From Boudabousia tangfeifanii (lineage in GTDB: Bacteria > Actinomycetota > Actinomycetes > Actinomycetales > Actinomycetaceae), in contig NZ_CP017812.1 in the NCBI RefSeq assembly GCF_001856685.1, forward strand, positions 248,001-312,000: a DNA stretch of 64,000 bases. Reading direction: 5' to 3'. The notes beneath the pieces were generated by a model. That model worked only from the letters and a program-made list of their open reading frames with translations, searched no databases and had not been told where the DNA came from. Positions 1 to 9,939 of the stretch are shown piece by piece. Made by a program: the position numbers and the translations under genes. Each line of letters begins with the position of its first letter. Within the stretch, counting starts at the first letter, position 1.

Positions 1-1
1 G

Positions 2-2155
2 AGTCCGGCCGCAATGCCAGAAAGTACTTCACCTGAGGCCGAAAGCCAGCGAGGGGAGTCTGATTCTGCGGCAAAGCCGGTTGAAACTCAGCCTGCTGAA
101 AGTCGGTCAGTTGAGCGTGAGGTAAGCGAGTCCGTTTCTTCGGCTGTGGTTCCACCGGCACCAGTTGAGGCGGTGTTTTCGCCAGCTTCTGAGATGCCTA
201 CGCAGACTGCTCCGGCAAATGCGCCGACTGAGGCTACGTCAACGCCGGCGGCTACGTCAACGCCGGTGGTCGCAGAGTCTGCAAAGACTGACACACCAGC
301 TCCCGCAACCTCTGAGCAGGCCTCTGCTACGGCAGGTGCTGCTGGCACAGCACAAGGTGGGGATGCTGATTTACTGCGTTCCTTGAAGGCTCGTTGGCCA
401 GAGATTATCGAAGCCACTCGCGAGTTCTCGATTGTGGCTGGCACGCTTTTGCAGCAGAATGCTCGTCCATACGAGGTAGTTGACGGCTTGGTTTACATTG
501 AGATGGCGAACCCAATGATTGTGGCTCAGCTTGAGCGACACCAAGCAGCCGTACTGCAGGGGCTGGCCAAGGTACTCGGTCGCCAAGTTGAAATTAAGGG
601 TGGGGCAGAACAACAACTGCACGCCATGATTTCGGAAGCAAAGGCGGCCTCGCCAAACCCTACTGAACCCGCTTCCTCAAACAATGAAGAAGCGGGAAAC
701 ACCCCAGATAGCGCCCCAGTCCTAGCCTCGGCACACGTCACTCCAACTGCCGCCGACCAGGATGACACAGACCAAGATGACAGCGATCAGTCGCAGGTGG
801 AAGCAAGCACTGAGAGTGTGACCGAGGACGATAGTGCTGACGACCTCGCCCAGAATATTGCGCCACAGGCTCCTGTTGATCCACAGGCACAGGTGGAACT
901 GCATCCAGAATCCGCCTTGGACACTGATGAATCTTTGGCAGAACGCTCAGCCGATTTCGGGGCAGAAGAACAGCCTGCTGGTCAAAGCGGTGAAACTGAG
1001 GAAGGCCAGTCGCCCGCTCAAGTAATGGCCGCGGAAACTGAAATTCCAGCAGACACCCCGTTGGCAGAGACTACTCCACAGGCTTTTGCCGCCTCGGCAG
1101 AAAACCTAGTCGAGTTGCCCGAAACGGGAGTCGAATTCGAAAACGGTTGCCAAGCAAAAACCGAACCCGAACCAGACCCCTTTGCCAACTACGACCAAAA
1201 CCACCAGGCCGAGTTCGCGGCGGTCTCCAATGAACCATCGGCAGAGTACTCAGCCGAATCCGCAGAGACGACTAACTCGCAAGTAACTGCCGAAACAGTA
1301 GTAGCTCCTGCAGTTCAGCCTGAACCGGTAAGAGAAGAGGCTGCAGCACCTTCCGCGCCTAAGCCTCAGCCTGAACCTGTGTTCGAAGCTCAGCCTAAAC
1401 CAGAAACTCAGCAGGAACCGGTCACGGCCGTCCAACCTGAACCTGTCGTTGTAGTTGAACCTGAAGTCGGTGTGGCACCAGAACCCGAGCCTCAGCCCGA
1501 ACCTGCACTGGCTTCTCAGTCTGAACCTGAGCCCGCACCGGAGCCGACTGCTGAGCCCGCACCAGCACCCGAGCCTGTAGTTGCGTCTGAACCTGATGCT
1601 CAGACCCAGCCCGAGTCCGGACCGACTGTTCAGCCCGCACCCGAACCGGGACCAGAACCAGAACCAGAACCGGTTTTGTCGGAGGCGGATGCTTGGGGAC
1701 AGGCATTGGCACAGGCTCGCCAGAACCAGCTGAATGCTGATCGAACCGATAACCAGTTGGGCAATAGTGGCGTATCAGCTTTCGCCTCAGCTAATCCTTT
1801 CGGGGATGACGCAGCCGGCTCGTCCTCGGCCAGCAACGGAAACGGGAAGCCGCAAAGTGCTCAGAGCGACGAAGACCTGCCCATGTGGCAGCGACTTTTG
1901 GCGGAAACTGAAGCCGAAAAGGCTGATGAGGGTTCAAATCTCTCCGCTGCCAACACGAACCTAGGAATGGCCGGTGCCGCTGCTCCGCAAACTAACGCGG
2001 GTGCGCCAGCCGGTGGGGCCTTCTCCTTTGACGATGAAGTGTACTTAATCTCGGAAGAGGACGAAGAATACACAGGCGACTCGGAGGTTGCGGGCGTTGC
2101 CATTGCGGCAGAAGTCCTTGGCGCAAGTATCATCGAGGAAGTAATCGAATCCTGA
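2..2155 (+). CDS. dnaX: DNA polymerase III subunit gamma/tau, C-terminal part (cut by window edge)
   Basis: This is the C-terminal half of the clamp-loader subunit gamma/tau. The frame is open through the left edge, so the AAA+ ATPase domain lies outside and the ATG at 14 is not taken as the start. Residues about 120-205 form the one folded-looking segment, with RWPEIIEATREFS and GRQVEIKGG, typical of the tau region of actinobacterial DnaX. The rest is an acidic, low-complexity linker with a Pro-Glu repeat tract in its third quarter. recR follows 60 bases later; the small ybaB gene that often separates the two is absent. Assignment rests on the conserved segment plus the recR neighbour. Confidence 0.85.
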   Translation, partial: SPAAMPESTSPEAESQRGESDSAAKPVETQPAESRSVEREVSESVSSAVVPPAPVEAVFSPASEMPTQTAPANAPTEATSTPAATSTPVVAESAKTDTPAPATSEQASATAGAAGTAQGGDADLLRSLKARWPEIIEATREFSIVAGTLLQQNARPYEVVDGLVYIEMANPMIVAQLERHQAAVLQGLAKVLGRQVEIKGGAEQQLHAMISEAKAASPNPTEPASSNNEEAGNTPDSAPVLASAHVTPTAADQDDTDQDDSDQSQVEASTESVTEDDSADDLAQNIAPQAPVDPQAQVELHPESALDTDESLAERSADFGAEEQPAGQSGETEEGQSPAQVMAAETEIPADTPLAETTPQAFAASAENLVELPETGVEFENGCQAKTEPEPDPFANYDQNHQAEFAAVSNEPSAEYSAESAETTNSQVTAETVVAPAVQPEPVREEAAAPSAPKPQPEPVFEAQPKPETQQEPVTAVQPEPVVVVEPEVGVAPEPEPQPEPALASQSEPEPAPEPTAEPAPAPEPVVASEPDAQTQPESGPTVQPAPEPGPEPEPEPVLSEADAWGQALAQARQNQLNADRTDNQLGNSGVSAFASANPFGDDAAGSSSASNGNGKPQSAQSDEDLPMWQRLLAETEAEKADEGSNLSAANTNLGMAGAAAPQTNAGAPAGGAFSFDDEVYLISEEDEEYTGDSEVAGVAIAAEVLGASIIEEVIES

Positions 2156-2215
2156 CGGCCACCAAACCGTCTCTTGGCGGAACTCTGCCCGCCTGAGCAA
2201 ACTAAAGGAAGCTAA

Positions 2216-2809
2216 ATGTACGACGGCGCCTTGCAAGACCTAATCGACGAATTGGGAATGCTACCCGGGGTGGGCCCCAAATCGGCCCAGCGGATCGCTT
2301 TCCACATTCTCGACCAAGATCAGACCGAGGTCGACCGGCTCATTGCCGCCCTCAAAGCCGTCAAAGTTAAAGTGCACCACTGTGAAACCTGCGGCAACCT
2401 GTCCGAAAACGACCAGTGCCGCATCTGTGCCGATCCGCGGCGCGACAACAGCATCATCTGCGTGGTCGAACAAGCCCAAGACGTGCAAGCGATCGAACGC
2501 ACCCACGCATTCCGCGGACTCTACCATGTACTCGGCGGGGCCATCGACCCGATCCGTGGCATCGGCCCCGACCAGCTACGCGTCAAAGGCCTGCTGCAGC
2601 GTTTAGCTGATGGCACCGTTAAGGAAGTTGTGATCGCCACCGACCCCAATATCGAGGGCGAAGCAACCGCTACCTATCTGGCCCGAATGCTAGAAACCAT
2701 GGCCGTGCCAGCGTCTCGACTCGCCCTCGGCCTGCCAGTCGGCGGCGACCTCGAATATGCCGACGAAATTACCCTAGGACGCGCCTTCGAAGGACGCCGA
2801 CTACTCTAG
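2216..2809 (+). CDS. recR: Recombination mediator protein RecR
   Basis: RecR acts with RecO and RecF to load RecA on gapped DNA in recombinational repair. The 197-residue length is normal. A helix-hairpin-helix ([20 protein letters not shown]) is at the N-terminus, followed by a four-cysteine zinc motif ([16 protein letters not shown], about residues 58-73) and a Toprim domain with [12 protein letters not shown] near residues 142-153. The ATG follows AAGGAAGCTAA, a good ribosome binding site. It is probably co-transcribed with dnaX. Confidence 0.97.
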   Translation: MYDGALQDLIDELGMLPGVGPKSAQRIAFHILDQDQTEVDRLIAALKAVKVKVHHCETCGNLSENDQCRICADPRRDNSIICVVEQAQDVQAIERTHAFRGLYHVLGGAIDPIRGIGPDQLRVKGLLQRLADGTVKEVVIATDPNIEGEATATYLARMLETMAVPASRLALGLPVGGDLEYADEITLGRAFEGRRLL

Positions 2810-2868
2810 TCCAGCTGCAAAACAGCAGCCCAAAAAGGTCGAAAAATTCAGCCCAAAGGCCGTAATTT

Positions 2869-2990
2869 AACCGAAAATAACCCGGAATCTCAGGCGAAAA
2901 TAGGCCGGAAGTTTAGGCGACAAAAACCCGAAAACCCAGGCGACAAAAACCCAGAAGTACAGGCGACGAAAACCCGGAAGCTCAGGCGAC
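2869..2990. repeat. 23-bp tandem repeat between convergent genes
   Basis: Five consecutive 23-bp units start at 2869, 2892, 2915, 2938 and 2961, with a partial sixth from 2984. The consensus is close to AGGCGACAAAAACCCGGAAG. The array fills the space between recR and the converging ABC permease, and its last unit overlaps the permease stop codon. Unit identity is lowest at the left end. A fixed period with no coding frame suggests a small VNTR-like locus. Confidence 0.85.
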
Positions 2991-4157
2991 GCGAGTATTG
3001 CGCGGCAGCTTCCGCATCGGCAATTCCAGCCGTTTTGCCGCCTTAGTGTAAGTCAAATATCCGCCCACAAAGTAAAGCAGTAGGGCCAAGACCCACTCCA
3101 AATCCTGCAGGCCAGTTTCGCCGGTGTGCACGGTAAAGGCACGGAATTCAGGGCCTTGCGGAATCTCGTTGAAGACGATCTTCCCTTCCACACAAGCATC
3201 CTCATAAGCCTCGTGACCCGGACGGGACGACATTTGCTTCAAGGAGGAAACCCCAGAAATCAGGGGAGAAATTTCTTCCGGGGGAGTGCGGTCATTCATG
3301 CCGCGATTAAACACCTGGTTTTCCAGACGCCCCAAAGGCATGGCTGTTAACACGAAGGGATTAGCTAGGTTAACCCACCAAATGTACTGGTAGTTTTCCT
3401 GCTTCTCGGTCACCTTAATGGCCTGGCAGCGCCAACGATTACGTGGATTATCCTCGCTTGGACCACCCTGATCTACCCGATCATTCATCGGTTTCTTGCC
3501 GGGCACGTCCTCGATCAAACGGTGCGTTTCGTAGGTGTAAGTGATAGCCGAGGCCTTGCCGCCCAAGGTAGTGAGCACGACTGGAGCAAGCACAAGGCTG
3601 AGCACCACCAAGAAAGTAATCGAAGTGGAACTGGCCTGACGCGGCGTCACCGTTGAAAAGTAGACGCCCAGACAGCAAACCACCCACAACACCACCGAGG
3701 CCGTCAGAACCGCCAGAATGTGCGTGAAAAAGCCTAAACCGGACCACCAAGTAGCCACCAGCATGAACGGCAACGCCACCAGGTAGAAGCACATTGCCGC
3801 CACCCAGGCTGCCATAATCTTGCCGAGGACGATCTCCTTCGAAGACAACGGGGTCACCTGCAACACCGCCAAATTCTGGCTCCGCCGATCCCCATTAATC
3901 GCGGTGGCCGACAAAGTCGCCGTCACCAACAAAGTAATCGCCAAAGAGAAAACAAACAGGGCGTCGAAAACAACCACCCAATGCAAAGCATTCTGCTCGG
4001 AGACCCCAAAAAGCGGTTCAATGAAATACCGCAAAGTCATCAGCACCACGAACATAGCTAGTGCCCACAAACCCAGCGACAAACGCCAATTCGTGGCCCG
4101 GACACGCTGACGCAAATCCAGCTTAGCCACCAAGGCCACATTACTAAACTGCATCAT
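2982..4157 (-). CDS. ABC-2 type transporter permease
   Basis: This is the membrane subunit paired with the ATPase that overlaps it by 14 bases. It has an N-terminal membrane helix near residues 28-47, a cluster of four or more hydrophobic segments between about 85 and 210, a long soluble loop (about 220-350) and a final helix near 355-375. The N-terminus (SNVALVAKLDLRQRVRATNW) resembles ABC-2 permeases whose conserved part starts on the cytoplasmic side. GGAGGTGA precedes two adjacent ATGs (4157 and 4154), so the start is uncertain by one codon. The substrate is unknown; export of a lipid, drug or peptide is typical for the family. Confidence 0.8.
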   Translation of the reverse strand: MMQFSNVALVAKLDLRQRVRATNWRLSLGLWALAMFVVLMTLRYFIEPLFGVSEQNALHWVVVFDALFVFSLAITLLVTATLSATAINGDRRSQNLAVLQVTPLSSKEIVLGKIMAAWVAAMCFYLVALPFMLVATWWSGLGFFTHILAVLTASVVLWVVCCLGVYFSTVTPRQASSTSITFLVVLSLVLAPVVLTTLGGKASAITYTYETHRLIEDVPGKKPMNDRVDQGGPSEDNPRNRWRCQAIKVTEKQENYQYIWWVNLANPFVLTAMPLGRLENQVFNRGMNDRTPPEEISPLISGVSSLKQMSSRPGHEAYEDACVEGKIVFNEIPQGPEFRAFTVHTGETGLQDLEWVLALLLYFVGGYLTYTKAAKRLELPMRKLPRNTRVA

Positions 4158-5286
4158 TCACCTCCGGGATAGCTCGTTCTTCTTCTTTGGTTTTTGCTTG
4201 AAAGTCTTGTTCGCGACCGGGCTGTGCCGACATCTCGCTTTGCACAGGTTTTTCCGGCCCCAGATCGCCGGCTACCAGAGTTTCGCCCGTCGCTTCGGTT
4301 CGTGCCGGCAACTCGCCCTCGGCGATCGCCGCACTTTCGATGCGCGAAACAGCACTGTCGCGTTCCGAGCGTAGCGGCAAGGGGTCTTCGGGCTCAAGGC
4401 TGAGGAACTTGCGTTCCAGGCTTGACCCGTCATTAAACAGTTCTGAAATGTTGGCGCCCAACATTTCCATGGTCTGCCGCAACAAAGTGGCATCGTCATC
4501 GGTGGCCAGCATAATCTCGAAGTAGTCGCGTCCACGCTGTTTGCGCACCTGGTAGGGGAGTTCGAACTCCTCGGCCCAGTTGGTGAAAATCTCCGGCTTA
4601 TCAAGGCGCAAAAGCCAAGGGAACAGTTCAGCCTGATCTTCCTCGGGCACAACCACTTGGCCGTGGTTCATAAAAATCGTGTCGTCGCACATTTCCTCAA
4701 GTTCGGAAAGCACATGCGAACTGATCAAAATCGTGATGCCCTCGGCCGCCAGATCCTGCAGGATCCGCTTAAGTTCTAGCCGAGCAATCGGGTCGAGGCC
4801 GTTGGCCGGCTCGTCCAACAACAGCACTCGCGGCTTGCCCATCAGGGAGCGAGCCAAACCAAGGCGCTGCTTCTGCCCGCGCGAAAGCGTTTGGGCGCTA
4901 ACTCGCCGATAGTCTTCCATTTCCACCAGCGCGAGCACATGCGCAATCTGGTGCAAAAGTTCCGAGCCGCGCAAACCATAGGCCTGCCCAAAAGCTTCCA
5001 AGATCTCAAAAACGGTCAGAGATTCCCACACACCGAAGTCGTCAGGCATCCACCCCAACAATTTGCGGGCCGAGGACGGATTCGCCGACATGCTCACGCC
5101 CTCGATCTCAATTTCGCCCTCGTCAGGTGCTAACAAGCCCGACAGTAGTAGCAATAGGGTGGTTTTGCCGGCTCCGTTTGGGCCAACTAGGCCAGTAATT
5201 TGCCCGGAAGAAAGATTTAAGGAGACGCCAGAAACCACGGTTTTGTCCCCGAATGTGCGGGTCAGATTTCTGGCTTTGATACTCAT
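4144..5286 (-). CDS. ABC transporter ATP-binding protein with C-terminal extension
   Basis: This is the energising subunit of the exporter formed with the downstream permease. The nucleotide-binding domain occupies residues 1-220: Walker A GPNGAGKTT, signature LSRGQKQRLGLARSL, Walker B VLLLDEPANGLD, and the switch histidine in ISSHVLSELEE. Residues about 225-380 form an extra region rich in Glu and Ala with no recognised fold. An ABC ATPase of this class is often about 230-310 residues, so the tail is long. The gene starts the operon. Confidence 0.9.
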   Translation of the reverse strand: MSIKARNLTRTFGDKTVVSGVSLNLSSGQITGLVGPNGAGKTTLLLLLSGLLAPDEGEIEIEGVSMSANPSSARKLLGWMPDDFGVWESLTVFEILEAFGQAYGLRGSELLHQIAHVLALVEMEDYRRVSAQTLSRGQKQRLGLARSLMGKPRVLLLDEPANGLDPIARLELKRILQDLAAEGITILISSHVLSELEEMCDDTIFMNHGQVVVPEEDQAELFPWLLRLDKPEIFTNWAEEFELPYQVRKQRGRDYFEIMLATDDDATLLRQTMEMLGANISELFNDGSSLERKFLSLEPEDPLPLRSERDSAVSRIESAAIAEGELPARTEATGETLVAGDLGPEKPVQSEMSAQPGREQDFQAKTKEEERAIPEVNDAV

Positions 5287-5300
5287 GGGGCTTACTCTAG

Positions 5301-5312
5301 CACAGCGCTGTG
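5301..5312. promoter_or_regulatory. 12-bp palindrome upstream of the ABC-2 operon
   Basis: The perfect palindrome CACAGCGCTGTG lies 15 bases upstream of the ATPase start, inside what must be its promoter or leader. Its position suits a repressor operator. No regulator gene is adjacent, so the binding protein is unknown. Confidence 0.35.
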
Positions 5313-5342
5313 ATGTCTTAGGTTAATGTCGCCCTCGGCAAT

Positions 5343-5386
5343 AAAAATAGCGGGTGGCAGCCCTGAGAGATCGGCTGCCACCCGCT
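5343..5386 (-). terminator. Rho-independent terminator after the MacB/FtsX-type pair
   Basis: A perfect 14-bp inverted repeat (AGCGGGTGGCAGCC and its complement) encloses a 10-base loop. Read on the minus strand it is followed by ATTTTTA, giving a classic terminator just beyond the stop of the ABC gene at 5401. Confidence 0.9.
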
Positions 5387-5400
5387 AAGACTGGGTAGGA

Positions 5401-6084
5401 TCACTTGTCCTTGGTTAGTACCCCGTCCTCCATGCGGTAGACGGAGTCGACGTGTTCGATCAGGCGCTCGTCGTGAGTCACCATAATGATGCAGGTGCCG
5501 CGGGTCTTCGCCTGGTCGTGCAAAAGCTCGGCAACCTCGAAGGCGCGCTTGGAGTCCAAAGCGGCGGTTGGTTCGTCAGCCAAAATCACGTCAGGCTTGG
5601 CGTAAAGGGCGCGAGCAATGGCTGCGCGCTGCTTTTCACCGCCGGAAAGGTCCGACTTGTACTTGTTCTTGAGCTTCAAAATGCCCAAAGAATCAAAGAG
5701 TTCGTCGCGATCCTTTTGGGTGTGGCCTTCCTTGCCCTTGGTTTTAGCTACCCGGTCGAACAATTCGAGCTGGTCGTTAACGGTCAAGTAGGGGACCAAG
5801 TTGGCGGACTGCAAGATGAAACCAATGGTGGTCAAACGGGTCTTGGCGCGCTGACGATCGGACAGGTTGGTTAGGTCCTTGTCACCAATGCGGACCGTGC
5901 CGCCGGTTGGTGCCTGCAAACCACCAAGGATGGTGAGCATGGTGGACTTACCCGAGCCCGAAGGGCCAATCAGAGCGATGAACTCGCCGGCCTCGGCAGT
6001 GAAGTTAGTTTTGCGTAGTGCGTGAATGGTTTCCTCACCCTGAGTGAAGTCCTTGTAAACGTCTTTCATTTCAATAATCGGCAT
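5401..6084 (-). CDS. ABC transporter ATP-binding protein, MacB/LolD type
   Basis: This is the ATPase of a type VII (MacB/FtsX) transporter. At 227 residues it has the family's usual length. It shows Walker A GPSGSGKST (about 41-49), the Q-loop FILQSANLVP, signature LSGGEKQRAAIARAL, Walker B VILADEPTAALD and the H-loop VTHDERL. The ATG follows the FtsX gene by 18 bases, so the two form one transcription unit ending at the terminator at 5343. Such pairs handle envelope substrates, peptides or antibiotics by mechanotransmission; the substrate here cannot be inferred. Confidence 0.92.
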   Translation of the reverse strand: MPIIEMKDVYKDFTQGEETIHALRKTNFTAEAGEFIALIGPSGSGKSTMLTILGGLQAPTGGTVRIGDKDLTNLSDRQRAKTRLTTIGFILQSANLVPYLTVNDQLELFDRVAKTKGKEGHTQKDRDELFDSLGILKLKNKYKSDLSGGEKQRAAIARALYAKPDVILADEPTAALDSKRAFEVAELLHDQAKTRGTCIIMVTHDERLIEHVDSVYRMEDGVLTKDK

Positions 6085-6102
6085 GATGTTAACCTTTCTG
6101 GC

Positions 6103-7155
6103 TCACTTGAGGGCGATGAGCGGGTCAATGCGGGTAGCGGAGCGAACCGAGAAGAGGGCGCCCAGCAAGCTGAACAGCACCATGACGGCTCCGATGATGC
6201 CGAAGAGTAGCCACGGCACGGTGAAGGGAACGGCCTCAGGCATGGCTGCGGCGGTGGCCAAAGTGATCGCGACGGCGAAAATCGAACCGAAGATTGACAA
6301 GAAAGCGGTCTGCCAAATCACCGACCAGCCCAAAGTGGCATTGTCGATACCTTGTGCTTTCATCACGCCAAAGACACGACGCTTCTGCAAGGTAAGGACG
6401 AAGATGAACACCCCGAGGATGACAGCGGAAACCACAATCAAGGCCCCAACCATCAAGGCGAAGGTCAAGTTCTGGGCGGAAACACCAGGAATGTTGTTGT
6501 TGAAATCCTTCACGGACTGTAGCTTCAAGTTAGCATCGCTGACCGAATCCTGGTCGACAGAACCCTTGGTGGCAACAGCAGAAACGGCGTCCTTGAACTG
6601 GATGCCAGTTTCACGCCAATCCTTCAAGTTCATGAACACGATTGGGTAGGAAGAGTAGGTGGCGTTCTTGGTGAAACCAACAATCTTGAAAGTTTCATCG
6701 CCCTGGGTGACCTTGATTTCGTCGCCCAACTTGTAGCCGTCAGTCTTGAACTTCGAGTCGACGACAACTTCCTTGTCAGCAAGGTACATTTTGCCTTCGC
6801 TGACCTCAGGGGCAGTGAACGAGTTCGGTTCCATCCCGAAAGCGAAAGCGGTGAGCTGCGTGTCTGCATCCTTCTTAATGGTCAAAGCGGAAAGACCCAG
6901 CAAAGAAACCTCGTCAGCCTTCAACTTTTCGGCATTCTTGGTGGGGATGATGGATGCCTGCACCGAATCATTAGCAGAGTCTGACAGGGCAATATCGTCA
7001 GCGCCAAGGTTGGTGATCCCTTGGGTCATGATGGTCATGAGACCCACAGCCAAACCGGTCAAAAAGAAAACTAAGATACCAACGAGGGAAATCACGGCAG
7101 TGATTAGCCCGAAGTGGCGCTTGTCGTGCTTGATTTCTCGCCAAGCCAGAAACAT
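6103..7155 (-). CDS. FtsX-family ABC transporter permease
   Basis: This 350-residue protein has the MacB-like layout: one membrane helix near residues 20-45, a large extracytoplasmic domain (about 50-225), then three helices near 230-255, 280-310 and 315-340. The N-terminus MFLAWREIKHDKRHFG is the cytoplasmic lead typical of this family. It is the first gene of the pair with the ATPase at 5401. An ATGACA-GAG-TGTCAT operator candidate lies in its promoter region. Confidence 0.9.
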   Translation of the reverse strand: MFLAWREIKHDKRHFGLITAVISLVGILVFFLTGLAVGLMTIMTQGITNLGADDIALSDSANDSVQASIIPTKNAEKLKADEVSLLGLSALTIKKDADTQLTAFAFGMEPNSFTAPEVSEGKMYLADKEVVVDSKFKTDGYKLGDEIKVTQGDETFKIVGFTKNATYSSYPIVFMNLKDWRETGIQFKDAVSAVATKGSVDQDSVSDANLKLQSVKDFNNNIPGVSAQNLTFALMVGALIVVSAVILGVFIFVLTLQKRRVFGVMKAQGIDNATLGWSVIWQTAFLSIFGSIFAVAITLATAAAMPEAVPFTVPWLLFGIIGAVMVLFSLLGALFSVRSATRIDPLIALK

Positions 7156-7188
7156 TTATAAACCTCCAGATAATTCAATAATTCGATT

Positions 7189-7203
7189 ATGACAGAGTGT
7201 CAT
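7189..7203. promoter_or_regulatory. Operator-like palindrome before the FtsX/ABC pair
   Basis: ATGACAGAGTGTCAT is a perfect palindrome with a 3-base centre, 34 bases upstream of the FtsX start. On the minus strand it overlaps a CATAAT -10-like hexamer. Operators of this shape are common for TetR-type regulators of export operons; that is inference. Confidence 0.5.
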
Positions 7204-7530
7204 TAAAGTTGGGAGAATGAAAATCGTTTTTGTGGCTAAACTCAAGCAGGTGTGTTTTCGCCGAAATTTTTAGTTATTGTCTGGTTTTTAGGGGAGTTTG
7301 CTGGGCTGGGCCGAGGTCGACCTCGGCCGGTTTGGTCGGCGGTCGGAAGATGGAACTAGGGCTGGCGAATGGTGGCCAACCTTAAAAATTGGGTGCTTTT
7401 TGAGCAGGTCGTAAAGCGCGGAAAACTGGTAAAGTTTGAGCGTAAAGTGGCTTACTCTGGCCAACCGTTTTGGCTGGTTAGAATTTGCCGCATTTTCACC
7501 AGGTATCTCACGCTTGAAACGGGGTCATAA
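7204..7530. other. Intergenic region before purL
   Basis: This stretch separates the divergent FtsX and purL genes. It holds no open frame that looks coding. I see no PurR-box, riboswitch or strong hairpin that I could defend, and no clear Shine-Dalgarno in front of the purL ATG. Confidence 0.5.
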
Positions 7531-9927
7531 ATGACTGCTAGCAACCCAACTGGGGCTACAGAAGAAAAGTACGACACGATTGCTGATGCGGCAGCCACGG
7601 CTGACCAGCCGATGCCTTATCGCGAACTTGGTTTGAAGGATGACGAATACCAGGCAATCAAGGATTTGCTGGGCCGCCGTCCTACTAACGCAGAATTGGC
7701 TATGTATTCCGTAATGTGGTCGGAGCACTGCTCGTACAAGTCTTCGAAGAAGCACTTGCGTCAGTTCGGCGAGAAGACGAATGAGAACATGCGCAAGCAC
7801 TTGCTGGTCGGCATGGGTGAAAATGCTGGCGTGGTAGACATTGGGGATGGTTACGCGGTTACCTTTAAGGTGGAATCGCACAACCATCCCTCTTTTGTTG
7901 AGCCCTATCAGGGTGCAGCAACTGGTGTGGGCGGCATTGTTCGCGACATTATTTCGATGGGTGCGCGCCCAGTAGCGGTAATGGATCAGCTACGTTTTGG
8001 TGCGGTTGATCATCCTGATACTGCCCGCGTAGTGCACGGCGTGGTTGCCGGCGTGGGCGGCTACGGTAACTGCTTGGGCCTGCCAAACATTGGCGGCGAA
8101 ACCGAGTTTGATCCTTCCTACCAAGGCAACCCGCTGGTTAACGCCTTGTGCATTGGCGTGCTCAAGCACGAGGATATCCACTTGGCTTCCGCCACCGGCG
8201 TGGGCAACAAGGTGGTTTTGTTCGGTGCTCGCACCGGTGGTGACGGCATTGGCGGTGCCTCCATCTTGGCTTCGGAAACTTTCGAGGACGGCATGCCAGC
8301 CAAGCGTCCTTCCGTGCAGGTGGGCGACCCCTTCATGGAGAAGGTACTGATTGAATGCTGCCTTGAATTGTTTGCCGAGGGCGTGGTTGACGGTATCCAG
8401 GACTTGGGTGCTGCCGGTATTTCTTGTGCTACCTCAGAACTTGCTTCTAACGGTGGTTCGGGCATGCACGTCGATTTGGAAACCGTACTGTTGCGTGACC
8501 CCACTTTGACCGCCGGCGAAATCTTGATGTCGGAATCCCAAGAACGCATGATGTGCGTGGTCACCCCAGAAAAGCTCGACCAGTTCAAGCAGATTGTGGA
8601 CAAGTGGGATGTGGAATACTCGGTAATCGGTGAGGTTACCGGCGATGGCCGTTTGACCATTGACCACCACGGCCAGCGCATTGTGGATGTGGATCCTAAG
8701 ACGGTGGCCCACGAGGGCCCAGAATATGATCGTCCTTATGCTCGTCCAGCTTGGTTGGACGAGTTGCAAGCCAATACTTCTGAAAACCTAGAGCGCTCGA
8801 ATGATCCGGGCGTCCTCGGCCAGCAAATTTTGGACCTGGTGGGCAGCGCTAACCAGGCCGGCAAGAACTGGGTGACTGACCAGTATGACCGTTACGTGCA
8901 GGGCAATACCGCTTTGGCACAGCCGGATGATGCCGGCGTGATTCGCGTGGTGGAAGATACGAACCGTGGCGTGGCCTTGGCAACCGATGCGAATGGCTGG
9001 TTCACGAAGCTCGATCCTTACACTGGCGCGCAGCAGGCTTTGGCCGAGTCGTACCGCAACGTGTGCACGGTGGGTGCGCGCCCGCTGGCCGTCACTGACT
9101 GCTTGAACTTTGGTAACCCTGAGGATTCGGATGCCATGTGGCAGCTCGTGCAGGCAATCACCGGTTTGGCTGATGCTTGTAAGGAACTTGAGGTGCCGGT
9201 AACCGGCGGTAACGTTTCGCTTTACAACTCTTCTGGCACGGTCAAGGGCCAGCCAAACTCGTCGATTAACCCGACCCCTGTGGTGGGCGTTTTGGGTGTG
9301 ATGGACGATGTGACTCGGGCGAACCCTTCGGGCTGGCGTGAGGAAGGCCTGGCCGTTTACTTGTTGGGTGACACTCAGGCCGAGTTGGATGGTTCCGCTT
9401 GGGCACGCGAACTTCATGATCACTTTGGTGGTTTGCCACCGAAGGTTGATTTGGCTGCCGAGGCCGCTTTGGGTCGCGTCTTGTTGGCTTTGAGTGAAGC
9501 TCAGGCCGAGGACGGGGGCCGCGTTTTGGAGGCCGCCCACGACTGCTCGACCGGTGGTTTGGCCCAGACTTTGGCCGACTGCGTGATGCGTTTCGGGGTG
9601 GGTGCATCCATCAACCTCGAGGGTGTTTGCGGTGGCTTTAAGTTGGATACCACCCAGGCTTTGTTCTCCGAGTCGGGTGCCCGTTGCGTGGTGGCTGTAC
9701 GTGAGGGCTTGGCTCCTGTGGTTGAGGCTGCCGCCCAGGCCGAGGGCGTTAATGCGCTGCGGATCGGTACCACTGGTGGCGACTTGTTGACCATTACCGG
9801 TCAGGCTCAGGCTAAGGGCTCGGATGAGGGCTTTGATGCCGGCGAACCAACCGAAGGCCCACTGATTGTTCTTGATGTGGAAGCACTAAAGTACGCTTCC
9901 GCAGCCACCTTGCCAAAGTACTTCTAA
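7531..9927 (+). CDS. purL: Phosphoribosylformylglycinamidine synthase subunit PurL
   Basis: PurL converts FGAR, ATP and glutamine-derived ammonia (from PurQ) to FGAM in purine biosynthesis. The 798-residue length fits the short PurL type. Hallmarks are [19 protein letters not shown] near residues 58-76, [20 protein letters not shown] near 112-131, the [15 protein letters not shown] segment, and a second half with [17 protein letters not shown] and TGGNVSLYN. It lies alone with the SCP-like gene behind it; purS and purQ are not in the window. Confidence 0.97.
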   Translation: MTASNPTGATEEKYDTIADAAATADQPMPYRELGLKDDEYQAIKDLLGRRPTNAELAMYSVMWSEHCSYKSSKKHLRQFGEKTNENMRKHLLVGMGENAGVVDIGDGYAVTFKVESHNHPSFVEPYQGAATGVGGIVRDIISMGARPVAVMDQLRFGAVDHPDTARVVHGVVAGVGGYGNCLGLPNIGGETEFDPSYQGNPLVNALCIGVLKHEDIHLASATGVGNKVVLFGARTGGDGIGGASILASETFEDGMPAKRPSVQVGDPFMEKVLIECCLELFAEGVVDGIQDLGAAGISCATSELASNGGSGMHVDLETVLLRDPTLTAGEILMSESQERMMCVVTPEKLDQFKQIVDKWDVEYSVIGEVTGDGRLTIDHHGQRIVDVDPKTVAHEGPEYDRPYARPAWLDELQANTSENLERSNDPGVLGQQILDLVGSANQAGKNWVTDQYDRYVQGNTALAQPDDAGVIRVVEDTNRGVALATDANGWFTKLDPYTGAQQALAESYRNVCTVGARPLAVTDCLNFGNPEDSDAMWQLVQAITGLADACKELEVPVTGGNVSLYNSSGTVKGQPNSSINPTPVVGVLGVMDDVTRANPSGWREEGLAVYLLGDTQAELDGSAWARELHDHFGGLPPKVDLAAEAALGRVLLALSEAQAEDGGRVLEAAHDCSTGGLAQTLADCVMRFGVGASINLEGVCGGFKLDTTQALFSESGARCVVAVREGLAPVVEAAAQAEGVNALRIGTTGGDLLTITGQAQAKGSDEGFDAGEPTEGPLIVLDVEALKYASAATLPKYF

Positions 9928-9939
9928 GCGGGGACCATT

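Noticed and set aside
14..2155. ATG at 14 as the true start of a separate acidic protein
   Set aside because: The frame continues open to the window edge and the content matches the DnaX C-terminus.
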